Shown in pieces: positions 1 through 5,341 of a stretch of 5,341 bases of DNA. Where the stretch lies: contig URWK01000104.1 of assembly GCA_900551505.1 (NCBI GenBank), positions 1-5,341 of the forward strand. Reading direction: 5' to 3'. The notes under the pieces are model-generated. The model searched no databases. It saw nothing but the letters and a program-made list of their open reading frames with translations, and had not been told where the DNA came from. The translations under genes were made by a program, and so were the position numbers. The DNA is from an uncultured Ruminococcus sp. Its GTDB lineage: Bacteria > Bacillota > Clostridia > Oscillospirales > Ruminococcaceae. The first letter of the stretch is position 1. Each line of letters starts with the position of its first letter.

Positions 1-822
1 AAGCACTTCTTTATCTTTGCAATGAGTGTCATGGTACTTTTTAACAAGCATAAGAATATAGTCAATGTTGATTTCTATTTGCCTGATAAGCTCTATTTCA
101 AATACTACATCATCAGTAATATCTGTACCTTCCTGACGTTTAGATTTCCATTCATCACGCAAATCCTGGTAACGTCCAAGATAATCTTGCAAATCACGCT
201 CAGAAATCAATTCTTTGCCCTTAAAATCGTCAAATGATACCAATAAATTACGCATACGTAGAATTGCACCGAATAAAGCAATAAAATCTTTCTGCTCCTG
301 TTCTCCGACAATTTGTGATGTTGACAGAGGAAATTTATCATTCAATTCCTTCATCAGGTTCACATAACCTTGTATGTGTTTACCATCTTTTGAAGTATAG
401 CCATTATAGTAATCGCTGAATTTATGTAACAGAACAATTCCACCCATATTGCTGTCGCCAAACAAAGAAATTGCATTGTCCACACGCTTTTGCAGATTTC
501 TGAAACACACAATATTCCCAAAAGTTTTGATTGAGTTAAGAATACGGTTTGTATGTGAGAAAGCCTGTATTAATCCATGCATTTTTAAATTCTTATCCAC
601 CCACAAAGTGTTCATGGTTGTAGCATCAAAGCCTGTCAGAAACATATTGACTACAATCAGAATATCAAGTTCCTTATTTTTCATGCGAAGTGAAACGTCT
701 TTATAATAATTCTGAAATTTATCACTTGAAGTATCATAATTTGTATGAAACATTTCATTATAATCTTTAATAGCTTCTTCCAGAAATTCTCTCGATGTTT
801 GGTCAAGTGCAAAGGTTTCCAT
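1..822 (-). CDS. hsdR: 5'-truncated type I restriction enzyme HsdR subunit (C-terminal part, likely pseudogene; continues past base 1)
   Basis: I translated the minus strand from 822 to 1 and found 274 uninterrupted codons running off the left edge. The protein matches the C-terminal half of HsdR, the ATP-driven translocase/endonuclease subunit of type I restriction systems. It has the family stretch DKFQNYYKDVSLRMKN (about residues 34-49), helicase motif V (VVNMFLTGFDA, 57-67), motif VI (QAFSHTNR, 86-93), TFGNIVCFRNL (100-110) and the helical-domain segment DDVVFEIELIRQIEIN. Full HsdR proteins are about 1000 aa. The N-terminal PD-(D/E)XK nuclease and the first RecA lobe with the Walker A and DEAD motifs are absent, because an in-frame TGA lies two codons before the ATG and GH9 sequence follows. 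A GGAGG (833-837) sits 10 nt before the ATG, so translation is conceivable. His90 replaces the usual first Arg of motif VI. Family assignment is firm. Loss of restriction function is inferred from the missing domains. Confidence 0.92.
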   Translation of the reverse strand, partial: METFALDQTSREFLEEAIKDYNEMFHTNYDTSSDKFQNYYKDVSLRMKNKELDILIVVNMFLTGFDATTMNTLWVDKNLKMHGLIQAFSHTNRILNSIKTFGNIVCFRNLQKRVDNAISLFGDSNMGGIVLLHKFSDYYNGYTSKDGKHIQGYVNLMKELNDKFPLSTSQIVGEQEQKDFIALFGAILRMRNLLVSFDDFKGKELISERDLQDYLGRYQDLRDEWKSKRQEGTDITDDVVFEIELIRQIEINIDYILMLVKKYHDTHCKDKEVL

Positions 823-832
823 AATTCATTTG

Positions 833-837
833 CCTCC
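833..837 (-). promoter_or_regulatory. Ribosome binding site before the hsdR fragment
   Basis: GGAGG on the minus strand lies 10 nt before the ATG at 822. Another ATG at 829-827 is in a different frame and only 3 nt from this site, so it is a poor start. The site supports the start at 822 but may be a chance element at a truncation junction. I see no promoter between it and the GH9 terminator. Confidence 0.45.
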
Positions 838-843
838 AAAGTC

Positions 844-900
844 TGTAAAAATTAAAACCACCTCATCAGCGATATTAAAACCGTTGGTAAGGTGGTTTTA
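844..900 (-). terminator. Rho-independent terminator after the GH9 gene
   Basis: An 11-bp perfect stem (TAAAACCACCT at 853-863 with AGGTGGTTTTA at 890-900) closes a 26-nt loop. Read on the minus strand, its 3' arm runs into TTTTAATTTTT. It starts about 10 nt after the GH9 stop codon, the expected place. The long loop makes it weaker than the terminator at 4461-4500. The T-rich flank on the other side may let it work in both directions. Confidence 0.75.
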
Positions 901-910
901 TAAATTTATA

Positions 911-3397
911 TCATTTCTGAGAGATATGTAATTTCTTCATCTTAGCAAAGTCGAATACATTTATAACACTGTCTTCACAAAGGTCAGCGGACTTCCAGTC
1001 AGAAAGTTCTGTATCCGGAACTGCAAGAATCCATTTCTTTAACATCGGTATATCATCAATAGTTTTATCCGTTCTTGACATAATTGATGCTGTTAATAAA
1101 ATCATCGCCGCATTCCCATAAATAGTATTTTCATTCGTTGTCCATTCCGCATCACTGTCCATATAACACTTGGCGTTATATTTTGAAAGGTGCTTATTAT
1201 TTGAAGAATTCGCACCTTCTGTGACATATCCGTCTGGACATTTATACGGATTAAGCTTCGCATCCTTGGAATATATCGCACTGTAGATATTTTTTACACT
1301 ATTTTCTCCGTATCCTGAAACATAACTGAATGATACAGGATTTACACCTAAAATATAATTAAAGGCACTTTGATTGGAGTTAAGAACGTCATCGGGAATA
1401 TCGTCTTTACCTTCAAGAATCATACTTCCGAGCAAAAGCGTCATTGAACTTTGTGCAAGAACCATATTTGAACCCCACCAATATCCCCATTCGGGATAGT
1501 CAGTTCCGAAGCTGTCATAATTAATTATTCGTTTCCTCCATGGTTCAAATTTGCTGAAAACTGTTTTTATCTTGTCTGACGGATTGTCATTCTGGTAAAG
1601 ATAATGAAAAAATCCGAGGAAAGCTCTTCCCTTATGGCTGTATCCGAGAGAATTTCCCGTAAAACAGGTGTTGACATTCTCATTTTCACAATTAGAGATA
1701 AGATAATTTTCATATTTGTCTGTATTTTTGCCTGCAACCTTCGATGCTCTGAACAAAGCACCTGCCGCCCAATACATACTTCTGTCAAGTTCTTCTTGTG
1801 TGAAAGTATATGTGCGGTTTGCCGCACCTATGGACATATGTTTTTCGTTGGAAGAATCGTTTATCCAATTCCATGCTCTGACAGCTGTATCTAAACATTT
1901 CTCTGCAAAATCGGCGTATTGCGGTATATCTTTATAGACAATATATGCATGGGCAAGCATTCCTGCCATATCAGACGTTGCGAGGTGAGAACGTAAATCT
2001 GTTTCTTCCGAACCTGAATTATAGTCGGATGTGCTATACAAAGTATCTTCTATATATATCGTACCGTCTTTATAATTTGCAGCTACATAAAATGAACCGT
2101 CTTTATCGGGGTGTTCCAGTTTCAGCAACATATCAAGTTCCCATTTTATTTCGCTGAGTATAGCCGGAGAATCCGAATATAAATCATTTGTCTTATCGGT
2201 TTCGGGAATATTCGGATTTATATTTTTAAATTCCTGTGGGAAAAGTTCATATGCAAGCAGAAGATTTTCAACCGATGTTGCGGCAGGGGAAACATATTTC
2301 CCGTAATCACCCGCATCATACCAACCTTGTGAAATATCGAATGTTTCAGCATTGGGGTTGTTTCTGTCTGACCATTTCTTAACAGAAACATCATCAGGGT
2401 GAAGATTTTTTCTTGAGAACTCCCCTGCATATTTTTCTTCAAGGTCTATCCCTTGTCGCTGATAATAATAGTATTTGCTCATATCGGTCAGCAATTCATT
2501 ATATATATTATCCCCAATCTGAAAAGGTACGGAAACAATTATATCGGTTTTAAGGTTTTCTTCCTTGTCCCTTGGCGTAAGTGCGGAAGTATTTAAATTT
2601 GCATCAGATATACGAATAAAATATGTACCCGATTCGGTAACTGCATCAAAATTGATTTCATAAACAGATTCGCCCGAAACAGTTTCGTTTGATACCGCAT
2701 TAGAAAGCGTATCTGAAAAAACGGTTTCGCCTGTTTCCTGATTTACAATTTCATATTTCTTCCCGTCCAGAGAACCGAATTTTTCAAAGCATGACACTTT
2801 AGCGTTCTTCTTTCCTTCACAAGTATAGCCGACTTGATTCACTTTGATAAAAGGATATTGCCTTTCTTCATTGGCAGATGAGATTTTCACATTACGGAAT
2901 GATGCGGAATTACCTGACTTTATGTCTCCTACACTTATTTTCCATACGTTGCTTTTGTCAAATCCTTTATCTGAAAAAGCTTCTGCAAGTTCATTAAGAG
3001 GTAATGTATAACTTGTCCATTCAGAAGTTGCCGTAATAGTATTTTTGTATTTGTCCATGGCCGTCCAGTATATAGTAACGTCTTCATTGTGAGAATGGGA
3101 AGTAATCCCTATATTAAAGGGGAAACTTGTTTGTCCATTGCTTTTTACTTCAAACGACAGTGTTCCGTTGTAGAAATAGTCGTACATATCCGATGTTGTC
3201 CAACTTGTATTAGGAACGATGTTTGCACCGCCCCAATTTTCAGTTGTCCACAAATTTTTGCCGTCATTATCGACCAGAATTGTTTGAAGCTGTGTTCCTT
3301 GTGTTTCTTCTACATTAGCAGCAGACACCGTTATGGCAGACAGTGATGAGAGTAAAACAGCAAAGCTTACAGCAAGTGATAAAAAACGTTTTTTCAT
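911..3397 (-). CDS. Secreted glycoside hydrolase family 9 (endoglucanase-type) with N-terminal beta-sandwich module and degenerate dockerin
   Basis: This is an 828-aa exported enzyme, probably acting on cellulose or another beta-glucan outside the cell. A signal peptide (1-26, MKKRF, then a hydrophobic core ending VSA) is followed by a Trp/Tyr-rich beta-sandwich region (about 38-175) that resembles a carbohydrate-binding module of unidentified family. Next comes the CelD_N Ig-like domain (about 182-265, opening with FIKVNQVGY), then the GH9 (alpha/alpha)6 domain (about 290-775). The catalytic base motif is GWYDAGDYGKY with Asp361 and Asp364. The acid is Glu756 in EWTTNENTIYGNAAM. The usual NPHHR histidine/arginine motif after SYVxGYG is not seen; the protein has KNIYSAIYS there. 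The tail (about 775-828) is dockerin-like: the second calcium loop and F-hand helix are recognisable (DLCEDSVINVFD), the first loop is degraded. AGGAG at 3408-3412 is 10 nt before the ATG. The gene has its own promoter and terminator and so is probably monocistronic. GH9 is certain; substrate is inferred. Confidence 0.96.
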   Translation of the reverse strand: MKKRFLSLAVSFAVLLSSLSAITVSAANVEETQGTQLQTILVDNDGKNLWTTENWGGANIVPNTSWTTSDMYDYFYNGTLSFEVKSNGQTSFPFNIGITSHSHNEDVTIYWTAMDKYKNTITATSEWTSYTLPLNELAEAFSDKGFDKSNVWKISVGDIKSGNSASFRNVKISSANEERQYPFIKVNQVGYTCEGKKNAKVSCFEKFGSLDGKKYEIVNQETGETVFSDTLSNAVSNETVSGESVYEINFDAVTESGTYFIRISDANLNTSALTPRDKEENLKTDIIVSVPFQIGDNIYNELLTDMSKYYYYQRQGIDLEEKYAGEFSRKNLHPDDVSVKKWSDRNNPNAETFDISQGWYDAGDYGKYVSPAATSVENLLLAYELFPQEFKNINPNIPETDKTNDLYSDSPAILSEIKWELDMLLKLEHPDKDGSFYVAANYKDGTIYIEDTLYSTSDYNSGSEETDLRSHLATSDMAGMLAHAYIVYKDIPQYADFAEKCLDTAVRAWNWINDSSNEKHMSIGAANRTYTFTQEELDRSMYWAAGALFRASKVAGKNTDKYENYLISNCENENVNTCFTGNSLGYSHKGRAFLGFFHYLYQNDNPSDKIKTVFSKFEPWRKRIINYDSFGTDYPEWGYWWGSNMVLAQSSMTLLLGSMILEGKDDIPDDVLNSNQSAFNYILGVNPVSFSYVSGYGENSVKNIYSAIYSKDAKLNPYKCPDGYVTEGANSSNNKHLSKYNAKCYMDSDAEWTTNENTIYGNAAMILLTASIMSRTDKTIDDIPMLKKWILAVPDTELSDWKSADLCEDSVINVFDFAKMKKLHISQK
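914..1072 (-). other. Degenerate type I dockerin region at the GH9 C-terminus
   Basis: These bases encode about residues 776-828. PMLKKWILAVPDTELSDW matches the first dockerin helix and the inter-repeat linker of Ruminococcus dockerins. DLCEDSVINVFD is a plausible second calcium loop, with Asp805, Asp809 and Asp816 at positions 1, 5 and 12 and Cys807 at the usual Asn position 3. Before the first helix the protein reads SRTDKTIDDI, where a complete dockerin would have a D-x-N-x-D-G loop, so the first calcium ligands are missing. The similarity is from memory of the family, not an alignment. Confidence 0.7.
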
Positions 3398-3407
3398 ATG
3401 GTTTAAG

Positions 3408-3412
3408 CTCCT
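3408..3412 (-). promoter_or_regulatory. Ribosome binding site of the GH9 gene
   Basis: AGGAG on the minus strand lies 10 nt before the ATG at 3397. The encoded N-terminus is a clean signal peptide (basic start, hydrophobic core, VSA cleavage site), which supports this start. Confidence 0.8.
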
Positions 3413-3433
3413 ATAAAATAATATTATATATAT

Positions 3434-3462
3434 ATTATAGTGTATCGTACCCGAAATTTCAA
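3434..3462 (-). promoter_or_regulatory. Sigma-A promoter of the GH9 gene
   Basis: On the minus strand, TTGAAA (3462-3457) and TATAAT (3439-3434) are separated by exactly 17 nt. The -10 matches consensus fully and the -35 in five of six positions. Transcription would start near 3427, giving an untranslated leader of about 30 nt. It gives the GH9 gene an expression unit separate from the small secreted genes upstream. I see no convincing terminator between those genes and this promoter, so readthrough may add to expression. Confidence 0.82.
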
Positions 3463-3519
3463 CGTTTTTTTAATTCACAAATCATTTACATACAGAAATT
3501 AAAAAAGCAAATGTTCTGA

Positions 3520-3906
3520 TTAGTCCAAATATTTTATACCGGTGTGCCATGCTGTTCCTGAGTAAATGCTTGTACTGTTGTAAACTGTCGCCCAGCACTC
3601 GAAATGATATTTCTTTGATGACCAATTAGGATTTCTGACAGTTGCCGCAGTTCCGTAAGGTCCTATTGCACGGCTGTAGTAATTTCCGACCAATTCGTTT
3701 GTCTTGTCGTCATAGACACTTATGCAGACCTCTACAAGTCTGTCCTGATTTCCTTGATTTTTAACCTGACCATAGCAAACTTCCCATTCAAACGAACCTA
3801 TGAGCGTTTTGCAATCAAATCTTGTGGCTTCCGCAACTGTTGTGAGTGATGACAGAGCCATTAATGCCGTTATCCCGATAGCAATAAGTTTTTTCTTAAT
3901 ATTCAT
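3520..3906 (-). CDS. Small secreted protein of unknown function, second of a tandem paralogous pair
   Basis: This 128-aa protein matches no family I can name. It has a signal peptide (MNIKKKL, hydrophobic core, likely cleavage after AEA at residue 27) and a mature part of about 100 residues with alternating hydrophobic/polar pattern (RLVEVCISVY, AATVRN, FECWATVYN), suggesting a beta-sandwich. Four Cys in the mature part (about 32, 44, 62 and 104) could form disulfides. It aligns along its length with the 131-aa neighbour: the signal peptides are nearly the same, the mature parts share scattered residues such as RL(V/I)EV, VRN and a C-terminal TVYN with SGT. AAGGAG (3915-3920) is 8 nt before the ATG and overlaps the end of the upstream gene, so the two genes are almost certainly cotranscribed from the promoter at 4342-4370. 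A role at or outside the cell surface is inferred. Confidence 0.87.
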   Translation of the reverse strand: MNIKKKLIAIGITALMALSSLTTVAEATRFDCKTLIGSFEWEVCYGQVKNQGNQDRLVEVCISVYDDKTNELVGNYYSRAIGPYGTAATVRNPNWSSKKYHFECWATVYNSTSIYSGTAWHTGIKYLD

Positions 3907-3922
3907 AATCTCAACTCCTTTT
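3885..3922 (-). repeat. Direct repeat copy 2 (leader plus start of signal peptide), 400 bp from copy 1
   Basis: This 38-bp block covers the ribosome binding site, the ATG and the first codons of the 128-aa gene. It matches 4285-4322 at 36 of 38 positions, with a 21-bp perfect core at 3902-3922. It is the trace of a tandem duplication of one small gene. Confidence 0.85.
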
Positions 3923-4306
3923 TATAATTGTTCCCTGGGAATGATTCTGTGTGCCTGATGCGTAACAATTGCCGTTGTAGACCGTGAACCATGGTAATTG
4001 TGCGTAACTGAAATGTGTGTACTTTTTGTTTCTGACTTCCACGGATTCGCCCTTGCCACATACCTTCGATGCACGGACGCTTGCGATGAAGTTTCCTGTG
4101 TTTTCGCTGTGTACGTCGATAGTCACTTCTATAAGCCTGGTTTCATCTGTGTTGTTTGTGACTTTTGCGTAATCTTCACCATATTCAAATATTACTGAAT
4201 CCAAGTCTACTATATGACTTCTCGCCGATACCCCAAGAACCGAAAACGAAGAAATCGCTGTTAAAGCCGTAAGGCAAATTGCTGTAAGTCTTTTCTTAAT
4301 GTTCAT
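3911..4306 (-). CDS. Small secreted protein of unknown function, first of a tandem paralogous pair
   Basis: This 131-aa protein is a paralogue of the 128-aa protein encoded just downstream. Its signal peptide (MNIKKRL, hydrophobic core, likely cleavage after VSA at residue 28) precedes a beta-rich mature part with VIFEYGEDYAKVTNN, RLIEVTIDVH and WFTVYNGNCYASGT. Only two mature Cys are present (in KVCGKG and GNCYASG), not at the same places as the four of its neighbour, so any disulfide pattern differs. The last codons, for Lys-Arg-Ser and stop, are AAA AGG AGT TGA: they are also the Shine-Dalgarno region of the next gene, whose ATG follows 4 nt later. Its own RBS, AAGGAG at 4315-4320, is 8 nt before the ATG and lies within the same sequence block. 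It has a consensus promoter with a leader of about 29 nt. I do not recognise its function. Confidence 0.87.
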   Translation of the reverse strand: MNIKKRLTAICLTALTAISSFSVLGVSARSHIVDLDSVIFEYGEDYAKVTNNTDETRLIEVTIDVHSENTGNFIASVRASKVCGKGESVEVRNKKYTHFSYAQLPWFTVYNGNCYASGTQNHSQGTIIKRS

Positions 4307-4322
4307 AATCTCAACTCCTTTT
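4285..4322 (-). repeat. Direct repeat copy 1 (leader plus start of signal peptide)
   Basis: This is the counterpart of 3885-3922, placed at the same points of the 131-aa gene: ribosome binding site, ATG and first codons. The two mismatches fall at 4290 and 4301. Confidence 0.85.
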
Positions 4323-4341
4323 ATTGTTATCGTTCATGTTA

Positions 4342-4370
4342 ATTATATACTAAAATAATTATTTTGTCAA
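4342..4370 (-). promoter_or_regulatory. Consensus sigma-A promoter of the small secreted gene pair
   Basis: On the minus strand, TTGACA (4370-4365) and TATAAT (4347-4342) both match consensus fully, with 17 nt between them. The start of transcription would be near 4335, about 29 nt before the ATG. Most of the spacer is a 14-bp perfect palindrome (AAAATAATTATTTT, 4352-4365), which could be an operator or simply AT-rich chance. Such a strong core promoter suggests high expression unless it is repressed. Confidence 0.88.
4352..4365. promoter_or_regulatory. 14-bp perfect palindrome between -35 and -10, possible operator
   Basis: AAAATAATTATTTT is its own reverse complement. It fills most of the spacer and overlaps the last base of the -35 hexamer, so a protein bound there would block RNA polymerase. 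The sequence is purely A/T in AT-rich DNA and no second copy was seen near the GH9 promoter. Function is therefore speculative. Confidence 0.25.
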
Positions 4371-4460
4371 TGCTTTTTTGTATATTATTATTTATTGCTC
4401 CGGTTTTAAGTAATAAATAATTCACTCATATAAAAAATATTATTCCTTTATAAACTATAC

Positions 4461-4500
4461 AAAAAAAACCGCCCCTTCTCACATATGTGAGAAGGGGCGG
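4461..4500 (-). terminator. Strong rho-independent terminator after the Thr-rich surface protein gene
   Basis: A perfect 32-bp palindrome (4469-4500) folds into a 14-bp GC-rich stem (CCGCCCCTTCTCAC) with an ATAT loop. On the minus strand it is followed at once by eight T (4468-4461). It begins about 31 nt after the stop codon at 4532. It isolates the surface protein gene from the small secreted gene pair. Confidence 0.95.
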
Positions 4501-4531
4501 TGAAATTATTCAGCAAATTTTTTCTTACTGA

Positions 4532-5341
4532 TTATTTCTTTCTGTGTCCTGTGAGAACTACGGATATTCCTGCAAGGGTTATCAATGCTGAAATTGTAGC
4601 TAAGAAGTTGTCGCCTGTTTTTGGAGAATTTGTTGTAGAAGGTTTTGTTGTTGAAGTAGTTGATTTTGTTGTTCTCGTAGTGTAAGTAGTAGTTCTCGTG
4701 GTTTTTGAAGTTTCTGTAGTGTCTGTTGAAACTGTAGTACTGCTTGCTTCAGTAGTTTCTGAAGTATCGGAAGTGTTTGTCATTGAATTCTCTGTAGTAG
4801 TCATTGTTACATCTGATGACGTTGTAAATGCTGTTGTAGTATCTTCAGGAATTGTTGTAACTGTTGTGGTTTCTGATGTAACTGTTGTGACCGCTGTAGT
4901 TTCTGTCGTGTCGGAAGTATTTCCGGTAACTTCCGTTGTCATACTTTCTGTAAATGAAGTATCTGAAGGAGTTGTTGCACTTTCGGAAGTTGTATCGCAT
5001 ACTTGTGTGTCTGATGTTGTAGCTGTACTTTCTGTTGAATTCTGTGTCATTGAAGTTGTTGGCATAGTCATTGTAAATTCAGTAGTTGTTTCTGTTGTCG
5101 TGGTTGTTTCAGTTGTAGGAATTGTCACGGTTGTGTGTGTTGTAAATTCTGTATCAGTGGTAGAAACTGTTGTAACTGTTGTTTCTGTTGTCGGAACAGT
5201 TGTTATTGTAGTTTCCTTTGTGGTTTCTGTCGTTGTAGTTGTTTCTGTAGTGGTTACTGTAGTAGTTGTAGTTTCGGTTGTAGGAAGTGTTATTGTAGTG
5301 TGTGTAGTAGTTTCGCTTGTTGTAGTTGGAGCTGTTGTAAC
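4532..5341 (-). CDS. Thr-rich sortase-anchored surface protein, C-terminal part (N-terminus beyond right edge)
   Basis: The minus-strand frame is open from 5341 to a TAA at 4532, giving 269 residues. A GTG at 5128 could be read as a start, but the same Thr-rich frame continues upstream to the edge with no signal peptide, so the gene almost surely begins outside the window. The visible part has two zones. About 238 residues are low complexity, roughly half Thr with Ser, Glu, Val and a few Pro, and recurring PTTE motifs. A 55-residue spacing separates two near copies that begin HTT(I/V)T(L/I)PTTETTTTT. The last 31 residues are a cell-wall sorting signal: SPKTG, a hydrophobic segment (FLATISALITLAGISVVL) and the tail GHRKK. 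The Thr-rich zone would be an extended, perhaps glycosylated, stalk through the wall, holding an unseen N-terminal domain outside. The function of that domain is unknown; in Ruminococcus, cohesin-bearing scaffoldins are one known type of anchored protein. Confidence 0.9.
   Translation of the reverse strand, partial: VTTAPTTTSETTTHTTITLPTTETTTTTVTTTETTTTTETTKETTITTVPTTETTVTTVSTTDTEFTTHTTVTIPTTETTTTTETTTEFTMTMPTTSMTQNSTESTATTSDTQVCDTTSESATTPSDTSFTESMTTEVTGNTSDTTETTAVTTVTSETTTVTTIPEDTTTAFTTSSDVTMTTTENSMTNTSDTSETTEASSTTVSTDTTETSKTTRTTTYTTRTTKSTTSTTKPSTTNSPKTGDNFLATISALITLAGISVVLTGHRKK
4613..4627 (-). other. Sortase sorting motif SPKTG (LPXTG-like)
   Basis: These codons encode SPKTG, in the LPXTG position: it is followed by a hydrophobic stretch of about 20 residues and the basic end HRKK. 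Ser at the first position departs from the classical Leu. Related variants occur in other Firmicutes and may reflect a dedicated sortase class. The cognate sortase is not in this window. Confidence 0.85.
4628..5341 (-). repeat. Thr-codon low-complexity repeat tract
   Basis: The coding (minus) strand is made mostly of ACA, ACT and ACC codons with GAA and GTA/GTT between them. It is therefore rich in A and C and poor in G, and the plus strand shows runs such as tgtagttgt. PTTE recurs at irregular spacings of about 19 to 30 residues. This is consistent with growth by slippage or unequal recombination, and length may vary between strains. Confidence 0.8.

Noticed and set aside
22..706. Plus-strand open frames at 22-237 and 449-706
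   Set aside because: They lie opposite the continuous HsdR frame on the minus strand and have no recognisable protein features.
1567..3346. Several short frames of 70-96 codons on both strands inside the GH9 gene, and one plus-strand frame inside the 131-aa gene (3998-4198)
   Set aside because: They are shadows of well-supported genes in other frames, with no family similarity and no suitable ribosome binding site noticed.
3464..3508. A/T-only inverted repeat (TTTTTTAATT with AATTAAAAAA) between the 128-aa gene and the GH9 promoter, as a terminator
   Set aside because: The stem is almost wholly A/T with a 21-nt loop and no T run follows it on the minus strand, so it should not terminate transcription well.
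3520..4306. Lactococcin 972-type bacteriocin identity for the two small secreted proteins
   Set aside because: Small size, signal peptide, tandem copies and beta-rich pattern fit loosely, but I cannot align the family's conserved residues, and no immunity or transport genes are seen nearby.
4387..4421. Inverted repeat ATTATTTATT / AATAAATAAT upstream of the small-gene promoter
   Set aside because: It is A/T-only with a 15-nt loop in very AT-rich DNA, and it lies outside the core promoter. Chance is a sufficient explanation.
4532..5128. A complete 198-aa gene starting at the GTG at 5128
   Set aside because: The same frame continues without a stop and with the same Thr-rich composition to base 5341. 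There is no signal peptide after the GTG, although the protein ends in a sortase sorting signal that requires export.

Overview
All coding sequence in this window lies on the minus strand, so in transcription order it reads from right to left. The DNA is AT-rich. It shows strong AGGAG-type ribosome binding sites, Firmicutes-like signal peptides, an SPKTG sortase sorting signal, and a GH9 glycoside hydrolase ending in a dockerin-like tail whose wording (KKWILAVPDTELSDW, then DLCEDSVINVFD) is typical of Ruminococcus. I infer a fibre-degrading gut or rumen Ruminococcus or close relative; the species cannot be told from this.

Layout, right to left. (1) 5341-4532: the C-terminal 269 residues of a Thr-rich surface protein that enters from beyond the right edge and ends in SPKTG, a membrane helix and a basic tail. 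A perfect 32-bp palindrome followed by a T run (4461-4500) terminates it. (2) A consensus sigma-A promoter (4342-4370) drives two tandem small secreted paralogues of 131 and 128 aa (4306-3911 and 3906-3520). The stop codon of the first lies only 4 nt before the start of the second. (3) A second sigma-A promoter (3434-3462) drives an 828-aa secreted GH9 protein (3397-911) with an N-terminal beta-sandwich module, a CelD_N Ig-like domain, the GH9 catalytic domain and a degenerate C-terminal dockerin. A hairpin terminator follows at 844-900. (4) 822-1: an open frame of 274 codons that is the C-terminal part of a type I restriction HsdR subunit. It lacks the nuclease and the first helicase lobe and runs off the left edge.

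The right three units all make exported proteins: one wall-anchored, two small and secreted, and one secreted enzyme with a cohesin-binding type of tail. This suits a cell-surface polysaccharide-degradation locus, but direct cooperation between them is inference. The hsdR piece appears unrelated and marks a recombination or decay boundary. No RNA genes, CRISPR arrays, transposase genes or riboswitches were seen.
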